Shown: piece after piece, positions 1-10,877 of the stretch
How positions within the stretch are numbered: position 1 is the first letter of the stretch
Layout of the letters: every line of letters begins with the position of its first letter
Origin: Inquilinus sp052113205
GTDB taxonomy: Bacteria; Pseudomonadota; Alphaproteobacteria; DSM-16000; Inquilinaceae
Assembly (NCBI RefSeq): GCF_052113205.1
Contig: NZ_JBFRCU010000007.1
Coordinates: 62,001 to 126,000 of the forward strand
DNA length: 64,000 nucleotides
Reading direction: 5' to 3'
Program-made: the position numbers and the translations under genes
Notes under the pieces: generated by a model
The model's database searches: none
What the model saw: only the letters and a program-made list of their open reading frames with translations
What the model was told of the DNA's origin: nothing

Positions 1-1193
<1,193 letters not shown>

Positions 1194-1195
1194 GG

Positions 1196-2179
1196 TCAGA
1201 CCCCCACCACGGCCTTGCGCAGCCGCAGCTCGCGCAGGCGGTTGATGCCGACCGCCCACAGGATCAGGACGCCGAGCACGACCTGGACCAGGAAGGGGTC
1301 GATGTTGAACAGCACCAGGGCCTGGGTGATGATCGCGACGATGACGACGCCCAGCAGCGTCGCCGACACGCTGACATGGCCGCCGGACAACACCGCCCCG
1401 CCGATCACCGGTGCGGCGAAGGACAGGATCAGCCAGTCGTCGCCGATCGTCGGCTGGCCGATCTGCAGCCGCGCCACCAGCATGATGCCGGCCAGGGCGG
1501 CGAGCAGGCCGGAGATGGCGTGGGCGGCCACGACGGTGAAGCCGACCGAGATGCCCGACAGCTCCGCCGCATGCGAATTGCCGCCGACCGCCAGGATGAA
1601 GCGGCCCAGCGCCTGGCGGTTCAGCAGGAACCATAGACCCACGGCGACCAGCGCCGTCGGCAGCACCAGCCAGGGCAGCGGGTCGATGAAGGTGGTGTTG
1701 CCGAACGCCTTCACCGCGTCCGGGATGCCGTAGAAGGGCTGGGCCTGGGTGATGCCGAGGTTGATGCCCTTGAACATCGACAGGCTGGCCAGGGTGATGA
1801 CGAAGGCGCTGATCCCGGTCCAGGCGATGAACGCGCCGTTGACCATCCCGGCGGCCACGCCGATCAGCAGCGCCAGCACGGCCGCGATCGGCGCCGGCAG
1901 GCCCCAGACCTGCATCATCCCGGCAAAGCTGATCGCCGCCAGGCCGCCGATGGCTCCGACCGACAGGTTCATCTGGCCGACCGCGATGATGATCATCTGC
2001 GAGAAGGCGATCAGCGCGTTGACCGAGATCGCCAGCAGCAGCACCTGGATGTTCAGCGGCGACAGGAAGGACGGGTTGAAGGCGCCGACGATGACGATCG
2101 CCAGCACAGTGACCAGCAGCGGGCCGAACCAGTCGGTCCGGGCATAGCGCGAAAGGGCCCCCATCACACCATCCCCCAT
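1196..2179 (-). CDS. Sugar ABC transporter permease (RbsC/BPD_transp_2 family)
   Basis: This is an integral membrane subunit of the ribose-class importer, 327 residues with about nine hydrophobic segments. The family motif is seen at QMNLSVGAIGGL, where these permeases usually have GGIDLSVG, and again at APVIGGAVLSGG near the C-terminus. The ATG at 2179 overlaps the TGA of the preceding permease (TGATG), which argues for translational coupling; a second ATG at 2164 is possible. The operon carries two different permease genes, so the channel is probably a heterodimer rather than the homodimer of RbsC. Confidence 0.92.
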   Translation of the reverse strand: MGDGVMGALSRYARTDWFGPLLVTVLAIVIVGAFNPSFLSPLNIQVLLLAISVNALIAFSQMIIIAVGQMNLSVGAIGGLAAISFAGMMQVWGLPAPIAAVLALLIGVAAGMVNGAFIAWTGISAFVITLASLSMFKGINLGITQAQPFYGIPDAVKAFGNTTFIDPLPWLVLPTALVAVGLWFLLNRQALGRFILAVGGNSHAAELSGISVGFTVVAAHAISGLLAALAGIMLVARLQIGQPTIGDDWLILSFAAPVIGGAVLSGGHVSVSATLLGVVIVAIITQALVLFNIDPFLVQVVLGVLILWAVGINRLRELRLRKAVVGV

Positions 2180-3219
2180 CAAACCATTCTCCTCCGCGCC
2201 AGGAACGAGCGGCGCGCCATGTCCATCAGCACGGCCAGAAGCAGCAGCAGGCCGAGGAAGGCCTGGACCCAGAATTCGCCGACCTGCAGCAGCAGGAGGC
2301 CGCTGGTCAGCAGCGTCACCAGGAAGGCGCCGAGGAAGGTACCGACCACCGACACCCGGCCGCCCGACAGCAGCGTGCCGCCCAGCACCGGGCCCAGGAA
2401 GGCGGGCAGCAGCCAGTCCTGCCCCAGCTGCCCGGCCATCGACGGCAGGGCGGCGCCGTTGCGCGCCACCAGCATCAGCGCGGCGATGCCGGCCAGCAGG
2501 CCCGACAGCATGTGGCAATAGATGAAGACGCGGTCGACCCGGATGCCGGACAGGGACGCGGCCTCCGGCCTCGCGCCGGCGGCCAGCATCTCGCGCCCGG
2601 CCACGGTGAAGCGGTACAGCACCACCAGCAGCACGGCGACGGCGACGGCCACCAGGACCAGCGGCGACAGCGTGCCGTCGAGGAATCGCAGCCGGCCGAA
2701 GCTGGAGAACACCGGCGGCAGCTCGCGGTACGACTCGCCCCGGCTGAGGAAGATCATCACCCCGAAGAAGATGCTCATGCTGGCCAGGGTGATGATGAAG
2801 CTGTGCAGGCCGGAGCGGACGACGGTCCAGCCGTTGACGAACCCCAGCGCCGTGCCCATCGCCAGCCCGCCGAGGATCGCCAGTGGCCAGGGCAGGCCGG
2901 CATTCTGGATCAGCCAGCCGCAGGCCATGGCGGCGCAGACGCCGATGGCGCCGACCGCCAGGTTCAGCCCGCCGGTGACGATCACCACCATCATCGACAG
3001 GCCGATCATGACATTGATCGCGGCGGTGCGGCCCAGCGCGAACAGGTTGAAGGGCGACAGGAAGCCGGGGGTCAAGAGGCCGAAGGCGGTGACGAACAGC
3101 GCGATCAGCACGATCAGGCCGAACTCGTTGGTCAGCCAGAAGCGCGGGCGACCGGACGCCGCGCGCGGCGTCGCCTGCGGGGACCCGGTCCGGGACGGGG
3201 CGCTGTCTTCGGCATGCAT
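2179..3219 (-). CDS. Sugar ABC transporter permease (RbsC/BPD_transp_2 family)
   Basis: This is the second membrane subunit of the importer, 346 residues. A hydrophilic N-terminal stretch of about 30 residues precedes multiple membrane segments. Family motifs include TGGLNLAVGAIG and GPVLGGTLLSGG. The start is set at the ATG at 3219 because hydrophobic permease sequence begins soon after it and reading further upstream gives non-coding-like Arg/Pro-rich sequence. It follows the binding-protein gene by 68 bp and is joined to the next permease by a TGATG overlap. Substrate unknown. Confidence 0.92.
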   Translation of the reverse strand: MHAEDSAPSRTGSPQATPRAASGRPRFWLTNEFGLIVLIALFVTAFGLLTPGFLSPFNLFALGRTAAINVMIGLSMMVVIVTGGLNLAVGAIGVCAAMACGWLIQNAGLPWPLAILGGLAMGTALGFVNGWTVVRSGLHSFIITLASMSIFFGVMIFLSRGESYRELPPVFSSFGRLRFLDGTLSPLVLVAVAVAVLLVVLYRFTVAGREMLAAGARPEAASLSGIRVDRVFIYCHMLSGLLAGIAALMLVARNGAALPSMAGQLGQDWLLPAFLGPVLGGTLLSGGRVSVVGTFLGAFLVTLLTSGLLLLQVGEFWVQAFLGLLLLLAVLMDMARRSFLARRRMV

Positions 3220-3287
3220 CGGTCTGGCTCTGGGAAACGGTCTGCGGATCCCGGCCGGGCCGCGAGGGCCCGGCCGGGTGAAGCCGC

Positions 3288-4310
<1,023 letters not shown>

Positions 4311-4479
4311 CAGAGATCCTCCCCAAGGTTTCTTGTCGGGTGCCGTCAAGGCGTCAACGCACTTGAACGGCTCGGTGAAACGCTAGTATCCAAGTGTGCA
4401 AGGCGCAATCGAATTGTGGCTCTTCCGGCCGGACAGGTCGGACAAATGGCCGAAGGCTGCGCTGTTCGGGGAGGGAGAG

Positions 4480-5232
4480 ATGCCGATCGCCGCACCAACC
4501 GAAGCGCCGCCGGTCGCTGCCGACGAACCGAACGAGGAGACCGGCGGGCTGCAGGCGATTCGCCTCCGCCTCGACCGCCGCCTGCCGGTCGCCGACCAAG
4601 TGCATGAGGCGCTGCGGGCCGCCATCGTCGGCGTCCATCTGCTGCCCGGCACCCCGATCAGCGAGAACAGCATCAGCCGGCAATTCGGCGTGTCGCGCAC
4701 GCCGATCCGGGCCGCGATCCAGCGGCTGGCGGAGGAAGGGCTGATCGACGTCTACCCGCAGCAGGGCAGCTTCGTCGCCCCGATCCGGCTCAGCGGCATC
4801 GGCGACGCCCATTTCGTGCGCCGGGCGCTGGAGGTGGCGGTGCTGCGCGAGACGGCCAGGATCTGGACCCCGGCGATGAGCGCCGCGGCCCGGGCGGTGC
4901 CGGCGAAGCAGCGGCTGCTGCTCGAGGCCGGGGACTCGGACGGCTTCCACGCCGCGGATGCGGAGTTTCACCACCTGCTGATGAGCTTCGCCAACCGCGA
5001 GGGCGTCTGGACCACGATCCAGACCGCCTGGACCCGGCTGGCCCGCTTCATGCGGCTGTTCGGCAGCCCGGACCGGCTGCCGCTGGTGGTCGAGGAGCAT
5101 CTCGCGGTGATCGACGCGCTGGACGAAGACGACGCGGCGGAAGCCGAGGCGCGGCTGGTCTATCACGTCGACCGCGCCTTCGTGCTGCTCGACCAACTGC
5201 CCGAGCGCTACCGCCGCTACGTGGTCGACTAA
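4480..5232 (+). CDS. GntR-family transcriptional regulator (FCD type)
   Basis: This is a 250-residue DNA-binding regulator. The winged helix lies at about residues 40-105: VADQVHEALRAAIV, then the recognition helix region RQFGVSRTPIRAAIQRL and the wing QQGSFVAPI. An all-helical FCD effector domain follows, with the metal/ligand-type residues FHAADAEFHHLL and EEHLAVIDAL. The ATG at 4480 follows a strong GGGGAGGGAGAG. It is divergent from the sugar importer operon (170 bp shared upstream region) and its stop lies 5 bp from the convergent enolase-superfamily gene. It probably senses a sugar acid or pathway intermediate and controls the importer; this is inference from position. Confidence 0.9.
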   Translation: MPIAAPTEAPPVAADEPNEETGGLQAIRLRLDRRLPVADQVHEALRAAIVGVHLLPGTPISENSISRQFGVSRTPIRAAIQRLAEEGLIDVYPQQGSFVAPIRLSGIGDAHFVRRALEVAVLRETARIWTPAMSAAARAVPAKQRLLLEAGDSDGFHAADAEFHHLLMSFANREGVWTTIQTAWTRLARFMRLFGSPDRLPLVVEEHLAVIDALDEDDAAEAEARLVYHVDRAFVLLDQLPERYRRYVVD

Positions 5233-5237
5233 AGCCG

Positions 5238-6344
5238 TCATCGGCCGTGGCGGTTGCGGTGCACGATGACGCGGTCCAGCGCCTGCCAGTCCCACTCGAT
5301 GCCCAGCCCCGGCTTGTCCGACGGGATCGCCCGGCCGTTCTCGATCCGGATCTCCTCGGTGATGACAAGGTCGAGCTGCGGGATGTATTCCAGCCAGCGG
5401 CTGTTCGGCACGGCGCAGCACAGCGGCAGGTGCAGCTCCATCAGGAAATGCGGGCAGACCGGCACGTTGAAGGCCTCGGCCATGTGCGCGACCTTCAGCC
5501 AGGGGGTGATGCCGCCGATCCGGCCGACATCGACCTGGACGATCGAGCACGCGTCGCTCTGCAGGTAATCCTTGAACTGCGAGAGGCTATACATCGACTC
5601 GCCGACCGCGATCGGCACGCTGGTCGACGCCACCAGCCGCTGATGCGCGCGCACGTCGTCGGCGTGGATCGGCTCCTCGAACCAGGCGATGCCGACCTCC
5701 TGGAAGCTGCGCACCCGGCGCACCGCCTCGTCCAGGGTGAAGCCCTGGTTGGCGTCGGTCATGATCTCCCATTCCGGGCCGACCGCCTCGCGCACCGCCG
5801 ACAGCCGGCGCATGTCCTCGGCCACATGCCGCCGGCCGACCTTGACCTTGGTGCCGCCGAAACCCTGCTCCTTGGCCTGCAGCGCCTCATCGACCAACGC
5901 CGCCTGGTCCAGATGCAGCCAGCCGCCCTCGGTGTAGTAGAGCTCGATGCTGTCCTTGGCGCCGCCGGCCAGACGGTGCAGCGGAATGCCGGTACGGCGG
6001 CTGCGCAGGTCCCACAGCGCCGTGTCGATTGCGGCCAGCGCGATCGAGGTCAGGGCGCCGACCGTGGTGGCATGGACGCGGTAGAACAGGTCGCGCCAGA
6101 TCCGCTCGATGTCATCCGCCTCGCGGCCGATCAGCAGCGGCGCCAGATGGTCGTCCAGCAGCTTGGCGACGGCGGAGCCGCCGGTGCCGATGGTGTAGCT
6201 GTAGCCGGTGCCGGTGGCGCCGTCGGCATCGGTGATGCGGACCATCGGCGTCTCCTGCAGCTCGAAGGCCTGCACCGCGTCGGTGCGCTTGACCTTGGGC
6301 TTCAGGTCGGCCTGCAGGATCTCGACGGAAACGATCTTGGCCAC
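5238..6344 (-). CDS. Mandelate racemase/muconate lactonizing enzyme family protein (probable acid-sugar dehydratase)
   Basis: This is an enolase-superfamily enzyme of 368 residues that abstracts a proton alpha to a carboxylate, using Mg2+. The mandelate-racemase pattern is complete: KVKVGRR (KxK base), metal ligands in MTDANQG, WFEEP and VGESMYS, then VDVGRIGG and CPHFLMELH supplying the Asp-His dyad. This pattern is typical of acid-sugar dehydratases, but the substrate cannot be named from sequence alone. The start is a GTG at 6344 with GAGAGGAC upstream. It lies between two GntR genes and next to the sugar importer, so import followed by dehydration is the likely route. Confidence 0.9.
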   Translation of the reverse strand: MAKIVSVEILQADLKPKVKRTDAVQAFELQETPMVRITDADGATGTGYSYTIGTGGSAVAKLLDDHLAPLLIGREADDIERIWRDLFYRVHATTVGALTSIALAAIDTALWDLRSRRTGIPLHRLAGGAKDSIELYYTEGGWLHLDQAALVDEALQAKEQGFGGTKVKVGRRHVAEDMRRLSAVREAVGPEWEIMTDANQGFTLDEAVRRVRSFQEVGIAWFEEPIHADDVRAHQRLVASTSVPIAVGESMYSLSQFKDYLQSDACSIVQVDVGRIGGITPWLKVAHMAEAFNVPVCPHFLMELHLPLCCAVPNSRWLEYIPQLDLVITEEIRIENGRAIPSDKPGLGIEWDWQALDRVIVHRNRHGR

Positions 6345-6367
6345 GGGAAAGTCCTCTCGGTGAAGGG

Positions 6368-7045
6368 TCAGGCCGGTTCGTCGGCGGTCCAGCCGTCGTA
6401 GCGATGCCAGGAGGCGCGCAGGTGCCGCTCCAGCGCTGCGGCGGCCGCCTCCTCGTCGCCCGCTTCGATGGCGGCCAGGATGGCCTGGTGCTCGACGATC
6501 ACCGGGGCGATGTCCTGCGGGACCCGGGCGAACAGCCGGGCATGGTGCAGATGCGGGTGCAGGTCGCGCACGCTGCGGGCCAGGATCTCATTGCCGGCGC
6601 CGTCCAGCATGGCCTCGTGGAAGGCTTGGTCGGCTTGGTTGGCGGTCAGGTAGTCGCGCGCCTTGCGGCCCATCCGGCCGCCCGCCATCGCCGCCAGGCT
6701 CTCGCGCATCCGCCCGATCGCGGCGTCCGGCCGGCGCAGCGCCATCTGCCGGGCCGCCCAGCCTTCGGCCAGGATTCGGTAAGCCAGCAGCTGCTCGAAC
6801 CAGCTGCGCGGCGGCACCGGCGCCACCGAGAATCCGGCGAAGGAGGAGGCGGCGACCAGCCCTTCGGCGGCGAGGCGCATCAAGGCTTCGCGGATCGGTG
6901 ACGAGCTGATCTCCAGCTCGCGCGACAGGGCATCGATGTTCAGCCGCGCGCCCGGCTCATAGACTCGGTCGAGGATGCGCTCCTGCAGCACGCGCACGAC
7001 CTGATCGGCCAGGACGACGCGGGAGATGGCGGCTTTCTGCGGCAC
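6368..7045 (-). CDS. GntR-family transcriptional regulator (FadR/FCD subfamily)
   Basis: This is a regulator of 225 residues. The winged helix spans about residues 10-75 (LADQVVRVLQERIL, then ELEISSSPIREALMRL). The FCD domain follows, with NQADQAFHEAML and VEHQAILAAIEAG carrying the usual conserved Asp/His positions. The GTG start at 7045 is supported by GGGAGGA eight bases upstream. It is 23 bp upstream of, and in the same direction as, the enolase-superfamily gene, so the two are probably co-transcribed. A perfect inverted repeat at 7104-7122 in its promoter region is a candidate autoregulatory operator. Confidence 0.9.
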   Translation of the reverse strand: MPQKAAISRVVLADQVVRVLQERILDRVYEPGARLNIDALSRELEISSSPIREALMRLAAEGLVAASSFAGFSVAPVPPRSWFEQLLAYRILAEGWAARQMALRRPDAAIGRMRESLAAMAGGRMGRKARDYLTANQADQAFHEAMLDGAGNEILARSVRDLHPHLHHARLFARVPQDIAPVIVEHQAILAAIEAGDEEAAAAALERHLRASWHRYDGWTADEPA

Positions 7046-7103
7046 GACGATCCTCCCGGATCCGGCCCTGATAGAGGGCGGGCCGGGGTGGAGTCAATCA
7101 TAC

Positions 7104-7122
7104 ATCATGGATCGTGCATGAT
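7104..7122. promoter_or_regulatory. Perfect 6-bp inverted repeat, candidate GntR operator
   Basis: ATCATG and CATGAT are separated by seven bases, in the only AT-rich part of the gap between the GntR gene starting at 7045 and the end of the histidine kinase at 7166. The site lies 59 bp upstream of the GTG start. GntR/FCD proteins usually bind such short palindromes near their own promoters. The binding protein is inferred, not shown. Confidence 0.45.
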
Positions 7123-7165
7123 TTATGCGGCGAGCGCCGCGCCGGTCAAGGCGCTGGCGCTCCGC

Positions 7166-9232
7166 CTATCCCGGACGATCCGGGGCTTCGGCGGAGGTGG
7201 CGGACCGGATCGCCATCTCCAGCTCCTCCAGCGAAAAGGGCTTGGCGAGCTTCGGCAGATTCGCCCCGATCCCCATCGGCAGCTCGGCATAGCCGGTGGC
7301 CAGGATCACCGGAAGGCCGGGCCATTCCGCCGCGATCCGGTCGGCCAGCTCGGCACCGGTCATCCGCGGCATGGCGTGGTCGGTGATCACCAGGTCTGCA
7401 GCGTTGCGGCGGAGCGCATCGAGCGCCTGATCGGCCGCGGTCGCGCCAACGGCGGCATGGCCCAACTCCTCCAGCATCGCGATCGTGTTCATCAGCACCA
7501 GGCCGTCATCATCGACCGCCATGATGTGCAATCGACCCAGCGCCTCCGCCGCGGCCGGGGCCGCGGCCTCGTCCGCCGGCGGCGACAGCTCTGCCTCGGC
7601 GGATGCCACCGGCAGCCACAGCTCGATCGTCGTGCCGATCCCCTTCCGGCTGGCCAGAACCATCCGGCCGTGGGACTGCTCCATCAACCCATGCACCGTC
7701 GACAGGCCGAGCCCCGTCCCCTTGCCGACGCCCTTGGTGGTGAAGAACGGTTCCGTCGCCCGGGCGAGCGTCTCCGGGTCCATGCCCTCCCCGGTGTCGG
7801 TCACCGACAGGCAGACATAGCGGCCGGGAGCTGGCTCATTGGCGGTTGCGACCTTGGCGGCGATGGTGATCGACCCACCCTCCGGCATCGCATCCCGGGC
7901 GTTGACCGCGATGTTCAGCAGGGCGGATTCCAGTTGGTTGAGGTCCGTCGACGCCTTGGGCAGGCCGAGCGGAAACCGGGTCTCGATGGTGATGGACGGC
8001 CCCAGCGAGCGCTGCAGCAGATCGGCCATGCCGCGCACCAGGTCGGGAATGTCGACGGCCATGATCTTCAGCTCCTGGCGGCGGGCGAAGGCCAGCATCC
8101 GCTTGGTCAGCGTCGCGCCGCGCTGGGCCGCCTGGACGGCGTTGTCGAGCAGCGACAGGGCGGCGCCCGTCTCCGGTGGCAGGCGCTTGCGCATCAGCGC
8201 CAAGCTGCCGAGGATGACCATCAGCAGGTTGTTGAAATCATGGGCGATGCCGCCGGTCAGCTGCCCGATCGCCTCCAACTTCTGCGACTGGAACAGGGCC
8301 TCCCTGGCCTCCTCCAGCTGTTTCTGCGACTTCAGGCGCTCGGTGATGTCGCGGGTCACCTTGGCGAAGCCGGTCAGGTTTCCGCCGTCGTCGCGGATCG
8401 CGTCAATCACCACGTGCGCCCAGAACCGAGTCCCGTCCTTGCGGACCCGCCATCCTTCCCGCTCGAACCGCCCTTCCCGTGCTGCGGTTGCGAGGCCGAT
8501 CGCGGGCAGGCCGGCGGCGCGGTCCTCATCCGTGTAGAAGCGGGAGAAATGCTCGCCGATGATCTCCGCCGGCGCGTAGCCCTTGATGCGCTCGGCCCCG
8601 GCATTCCAGCTGCTGATCCCGCCCTGGGGGTCCAGCATGTAGATGGCGTAGTCGGTCACGCCCTGGATCAGCAGCCGGAACTGCTCCTCGCTGCGCGCCC
8701 GCTCCGCCATCTCATCGCGCAACTGGGCGTTGCTGGCGTTCAGCTCCGCCGTGCGGGCGGCGACCAGCGCCTCGAGCTCCTGGGCCGTGCGCTCCCGGGC
8801 TTCGATGAAGCCGCGCAGATCATATTGCCGCCGGCGGCTGCGCAACGCGGCCTGCAGCGTGCTGGTCAGGCTGATCGGCTGCACCGGCCGCTCGACCAGG
8901 GTGACGTTGCGCAGGCGCTGGATGATGTCCAGGCGCCAGGCGGCGACCGCCTCCGGCTCGCGGTGGCTGGTGAGGAGGACGAAGGGCAGGTCGGACCAGG
9001 GCGGCTGGATGTCAACCCACCGGAGAAGGCCGGTGATGTCCCGGCCGACGAGGGCCTCCTCGGCAACGAAGGCGGCGCCGACCCCGGCCTCCAGCTCCGC
9101 CAGCAGTTGGTCGAGGTCGATGCAGATCGCTGCCGTCAGGCCCGCCCGCGCCAGGATCTCCGCAGAGGCCGGGCCATCGCGGCCGATCGGTGCGAACACC
9201 AGGACGCGTAGGCTGTGCGGATCAGACTCCAT
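7166..9232 (-). CDS. Hybrid sensor histidine kinase with PAS and C-terminal receiver domains
   Basis: This is a cytoplasmic hybrid kinase of 688 residues. In order: a receiver-like N-terminal domain (residues ~8-130, LRVLVFAPIG), a coiled-coil linker, a PAS domain (~185-300, FRLLIQGVTDYAIYMLD to FAKVTRDITERL), a HisKA helix with the phosphorylatable His in GGIAHDFNNLL, an ATPase domain with NIAVNARDAMPEGG and GKGTGLGLS, and a C-terminal receiver with acceptor Asp in VITDHAMPRMTG and Lys in LAKPFS. No membrane segment is evident. The ATG at 9232 overlaps the end of the KaiC-like gene by 11 bp, so the pair is an operon. The input signal is unknown. Confidence 0.92.
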   Translation of the reverse strand: MESDPHSLRVLVFAPIGRDGPASAEILARAGLTAAICIDLDQLLAELEAGVGAAFVAEEALVGRDITGLLRWVDIQPPWSDLPFVLLTSHREPEAVAAWRLDIIQRLRNVTLVERPVQPISLTSTLQAALRSRRRQYDLRGFIEARERTAQELEALVAARTAELNASNAQLRDEMAERARSEEQFRLLIQGVTDYAIYMLDPQGGISSWNAGAERIKGYAPAEIIGEHFSRFYTDEDRAAGLPAIGLATAAREGRFEREGWRVRKDGTRFWAHVVIDAIRDDGGNLTGFAKVTRDITERLKSQKQLEEAREALFQSQKLEAIGQLTGGIAHDFNNLLMVILGSLALMRKRLPPETGAALSLLDNAVQAAQRGATLTKRMLAFARRQELKIMAVDIPDLVRGMADLLQRSLGPSITIETRFPLGLPKASTDLNQLESALLNIAVNARDAMPEGGSITIAAKVATANEPAPGRYVCLSVTDTGEGMDPETLARATEPFFTTKGVGKGTGLGLSTVHGLMEQSHGRMVLASRKGIGTTIELWLPVASAEAELSPPADEAAAPAAAEALGRLHIMAVDDDGLVLMNTIAMLEELGHAAVGATAADQALDALRRNAADLVITDHAMPRMTGAELADRIAAEWPGLPVILATGYAELPMGIGANLPKLAKPFSLEELEMAIRSATSAEAPDRPG

Positions 9233-10724
9233 TCTGTCCACCGGGCTGCAGCAGCGGCTCGGCGTTTCCGACATACTCCGGCGTCCCGGTCAGGACTCCC
9301 CGGAAGTCCGAGAGCGGCGGCCCGATATGGATGCCCGTGCTGGTGAGGCGGAACTCGCGGATCGCGTGCTCGTGGTTTCCGGTGCGCTTCTTGACGACCG
9401 AGAGGGCCCGGCGGACCTGGCCCATCGCCTCGAAATACCGGAGCATAATCACGGCATCGCTGAGATAGCTGATGTCGATCGGCGTCTCCTGCGGCCCGAC
9501 CATGCCGTGCTGGGCCAGCAGCAGCAGCGTCAGCACGCCCTGCTGGTTGAGATAGCTCAGCAGCTCGTGCATCTGCAGCACGAGGAAGCGCTCGTCAGGC
9601 ATCGCATTGAGATAGCCGTTCAGGCTGTCGATGACGATCAGCCTGGCGCCGTCCCGCTCGACGGCATCGCGCACCAGCTTGGCGAACTCGCCCGGCGACA
9701 GCTGGGCCGGATCGACCTGGGCGAACTGAATCCGCCCCGAGGCCAGGGCTTCGTCGAGCGGCAGGCCGAGCGTGCGGGCCCGCGCCTCGACCGTGCCGCG
9801 CCCTTCGTCGAAGGCGAAGATCACCGCGTGCTCGCCGCGCTGTGCCGCCGCGATGGCGAAGGTGAGGGCCAGCGACGACTTGCCGACACCGGCGGCGCCG
9901 ATGATCAGCGCGTTGGTTCCTCGGTCCAGCCCGCCGCCGAGCAGCGCGTCCAGATCGGCGTTGCCGCCGGGCGCGACGCTCGCAGGGAACTCCACATGGT
10001 GCTCGGCCGCGACCAGCCGCGGGAACACCCGCAGGCCGCCGGACGTAATGGTGAAGTCGTGATAGCCGCCCCGGAACTGAATGCCGCGCATCTTCACGAC
10101 GCGCAGGCGACGCCGTTCGCCGCCGTAATCGACCGCCAGTTGCTCGAGCAGCACGACGCCGTGCGAGATCGAATGCAGTTGCAGGTCGTTCTGCGCCGAC
10201 GTCAGGTCGTCGAGCACGATGACGGTGCAGCGGCGCCTGGCGAAGAAGTGCTTCAGGGCCAGCACCTGGCGCCGGTAGCGCAACGGGTTCTGCGCCAGCA
10301 GCCGCAGCTCGGACAGGCTGTCGATCACCACCCGGGTCGGATCGATCTGCTGCACGCGCTCGAAGATCAGGTTGATCGTCTCGCTCAGCTCCATCTCGGC
10401 CGGGTGGAACACGGTGACCTGCTGCGCCGGGTCCAGCGTGGTCTCCGGGGGCACCAGCTCGAAGATGTCGATGCCTTTGAGCGACCAGCCATGGCGCTGC
10501 GCCACCAGTGTGAGCTCGCGTTCCGTCTCCGAGAGCGTCACGAACAGCACGCGCTCGCCGTTCCGGACTCCCTCGAGCAGGAACTGCAGCGCGATCGTCG
10601 TCTTCCCGGTGCCGGGCCGGCCTTCGTAGAGATAGAGCCGATCGGGGTCGAGCCCCCCGCAGAGAATGTCGTCCAGCCCCGCGCTGCCCGTGGACACCCG
10701 GGCGGCCTCCGGATGCTCGTTCAT
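9222..10724 (-). CDS. KaiC-like ATPase (tandem KaiC domains)
   Basis: This 500-residue protein has two RecA/KaiC domains: the first with Walker A GRPGTGKTT (about residues 36-44), the second with GAAGVGKSS (about 275-283), each followed by a hydrophobic Walker B strand (RVVIDSLSEL, LIVIDSLNGY). Outside cyanobacteria, such proteins occur without KaiA or KaiB and are often paired with histidine kinases, as here. KaiC-type ATPases form hexamers and can bind signalling proteins. The start at 10724 has GGAGGG eight bases upstream. It is the first gene of a two-gene operon with the hybrid kinase. A stress or light signalling role is possible but not shown. Confidence 0.9.
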   Translation of the reverse strand: MNEHPEAARVSTGSAGLDDILCGGLDPDRLYLYEGRPGTGKTTIALQFLLEGVRNGERVLFVTLSETERELTLVAQRHGWSLKGIDIFELVPPETTLDPAQQVTVFHPAEMELSETINLIFERVQQIDPTRVVIDSLSELRLLAQNPLRYRRQVLALKHFFARRRCTVIVLDDLTSAQNDLQLHSISHGVVLLEQLAVDYGGERRRLRVVKMRGIQFRGGYHDFTITSGGLRVFPRLVAAEHHVEFPASVAPGGNADLDALLGGGLDRGTNALIIGAAGVGKSSLALTFAIAAAQRGEHAVIFAFDEGRGTVEARARTLGLPLDEALASGRIQFAQVDPAQLSPGEFAKLVRDAVERDGARLIVIDSLNGYLNAMPDERFLVLQMHELLSYLNQQGVLTLLLLAQHGMVGPQETPIDISYLSDAVIMLRYFEAMGQVRRALSVVKKRTGNHEHAIREFRLTSTGIHIGPPLSDFRGVLTGTPEYVGNAEPLLQPGGQNGV

Positions 10725-10877
10725 CTGTGCCCTCCGAACTGGCTACCGCTTCCGACCGGATAAACGCGACGAAGCGCTGGATTGATCCCGATCAGAATGC
10801 GAGGGCGGGGGACGTGCGTCCAATACGGTGCAGCCGCTGGGCCATTCCAGCAGGCCGGACAGTCGGCTCCCGCCGGG

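Noticed and set aside
7088..9211. 707-codon plus-strand frame opposite the histidine kinase
   Set aside because: Gln/Arg/Asp-rich composition without motifs; the minus strand has clear HisKA, ATPase and receiver motifs.
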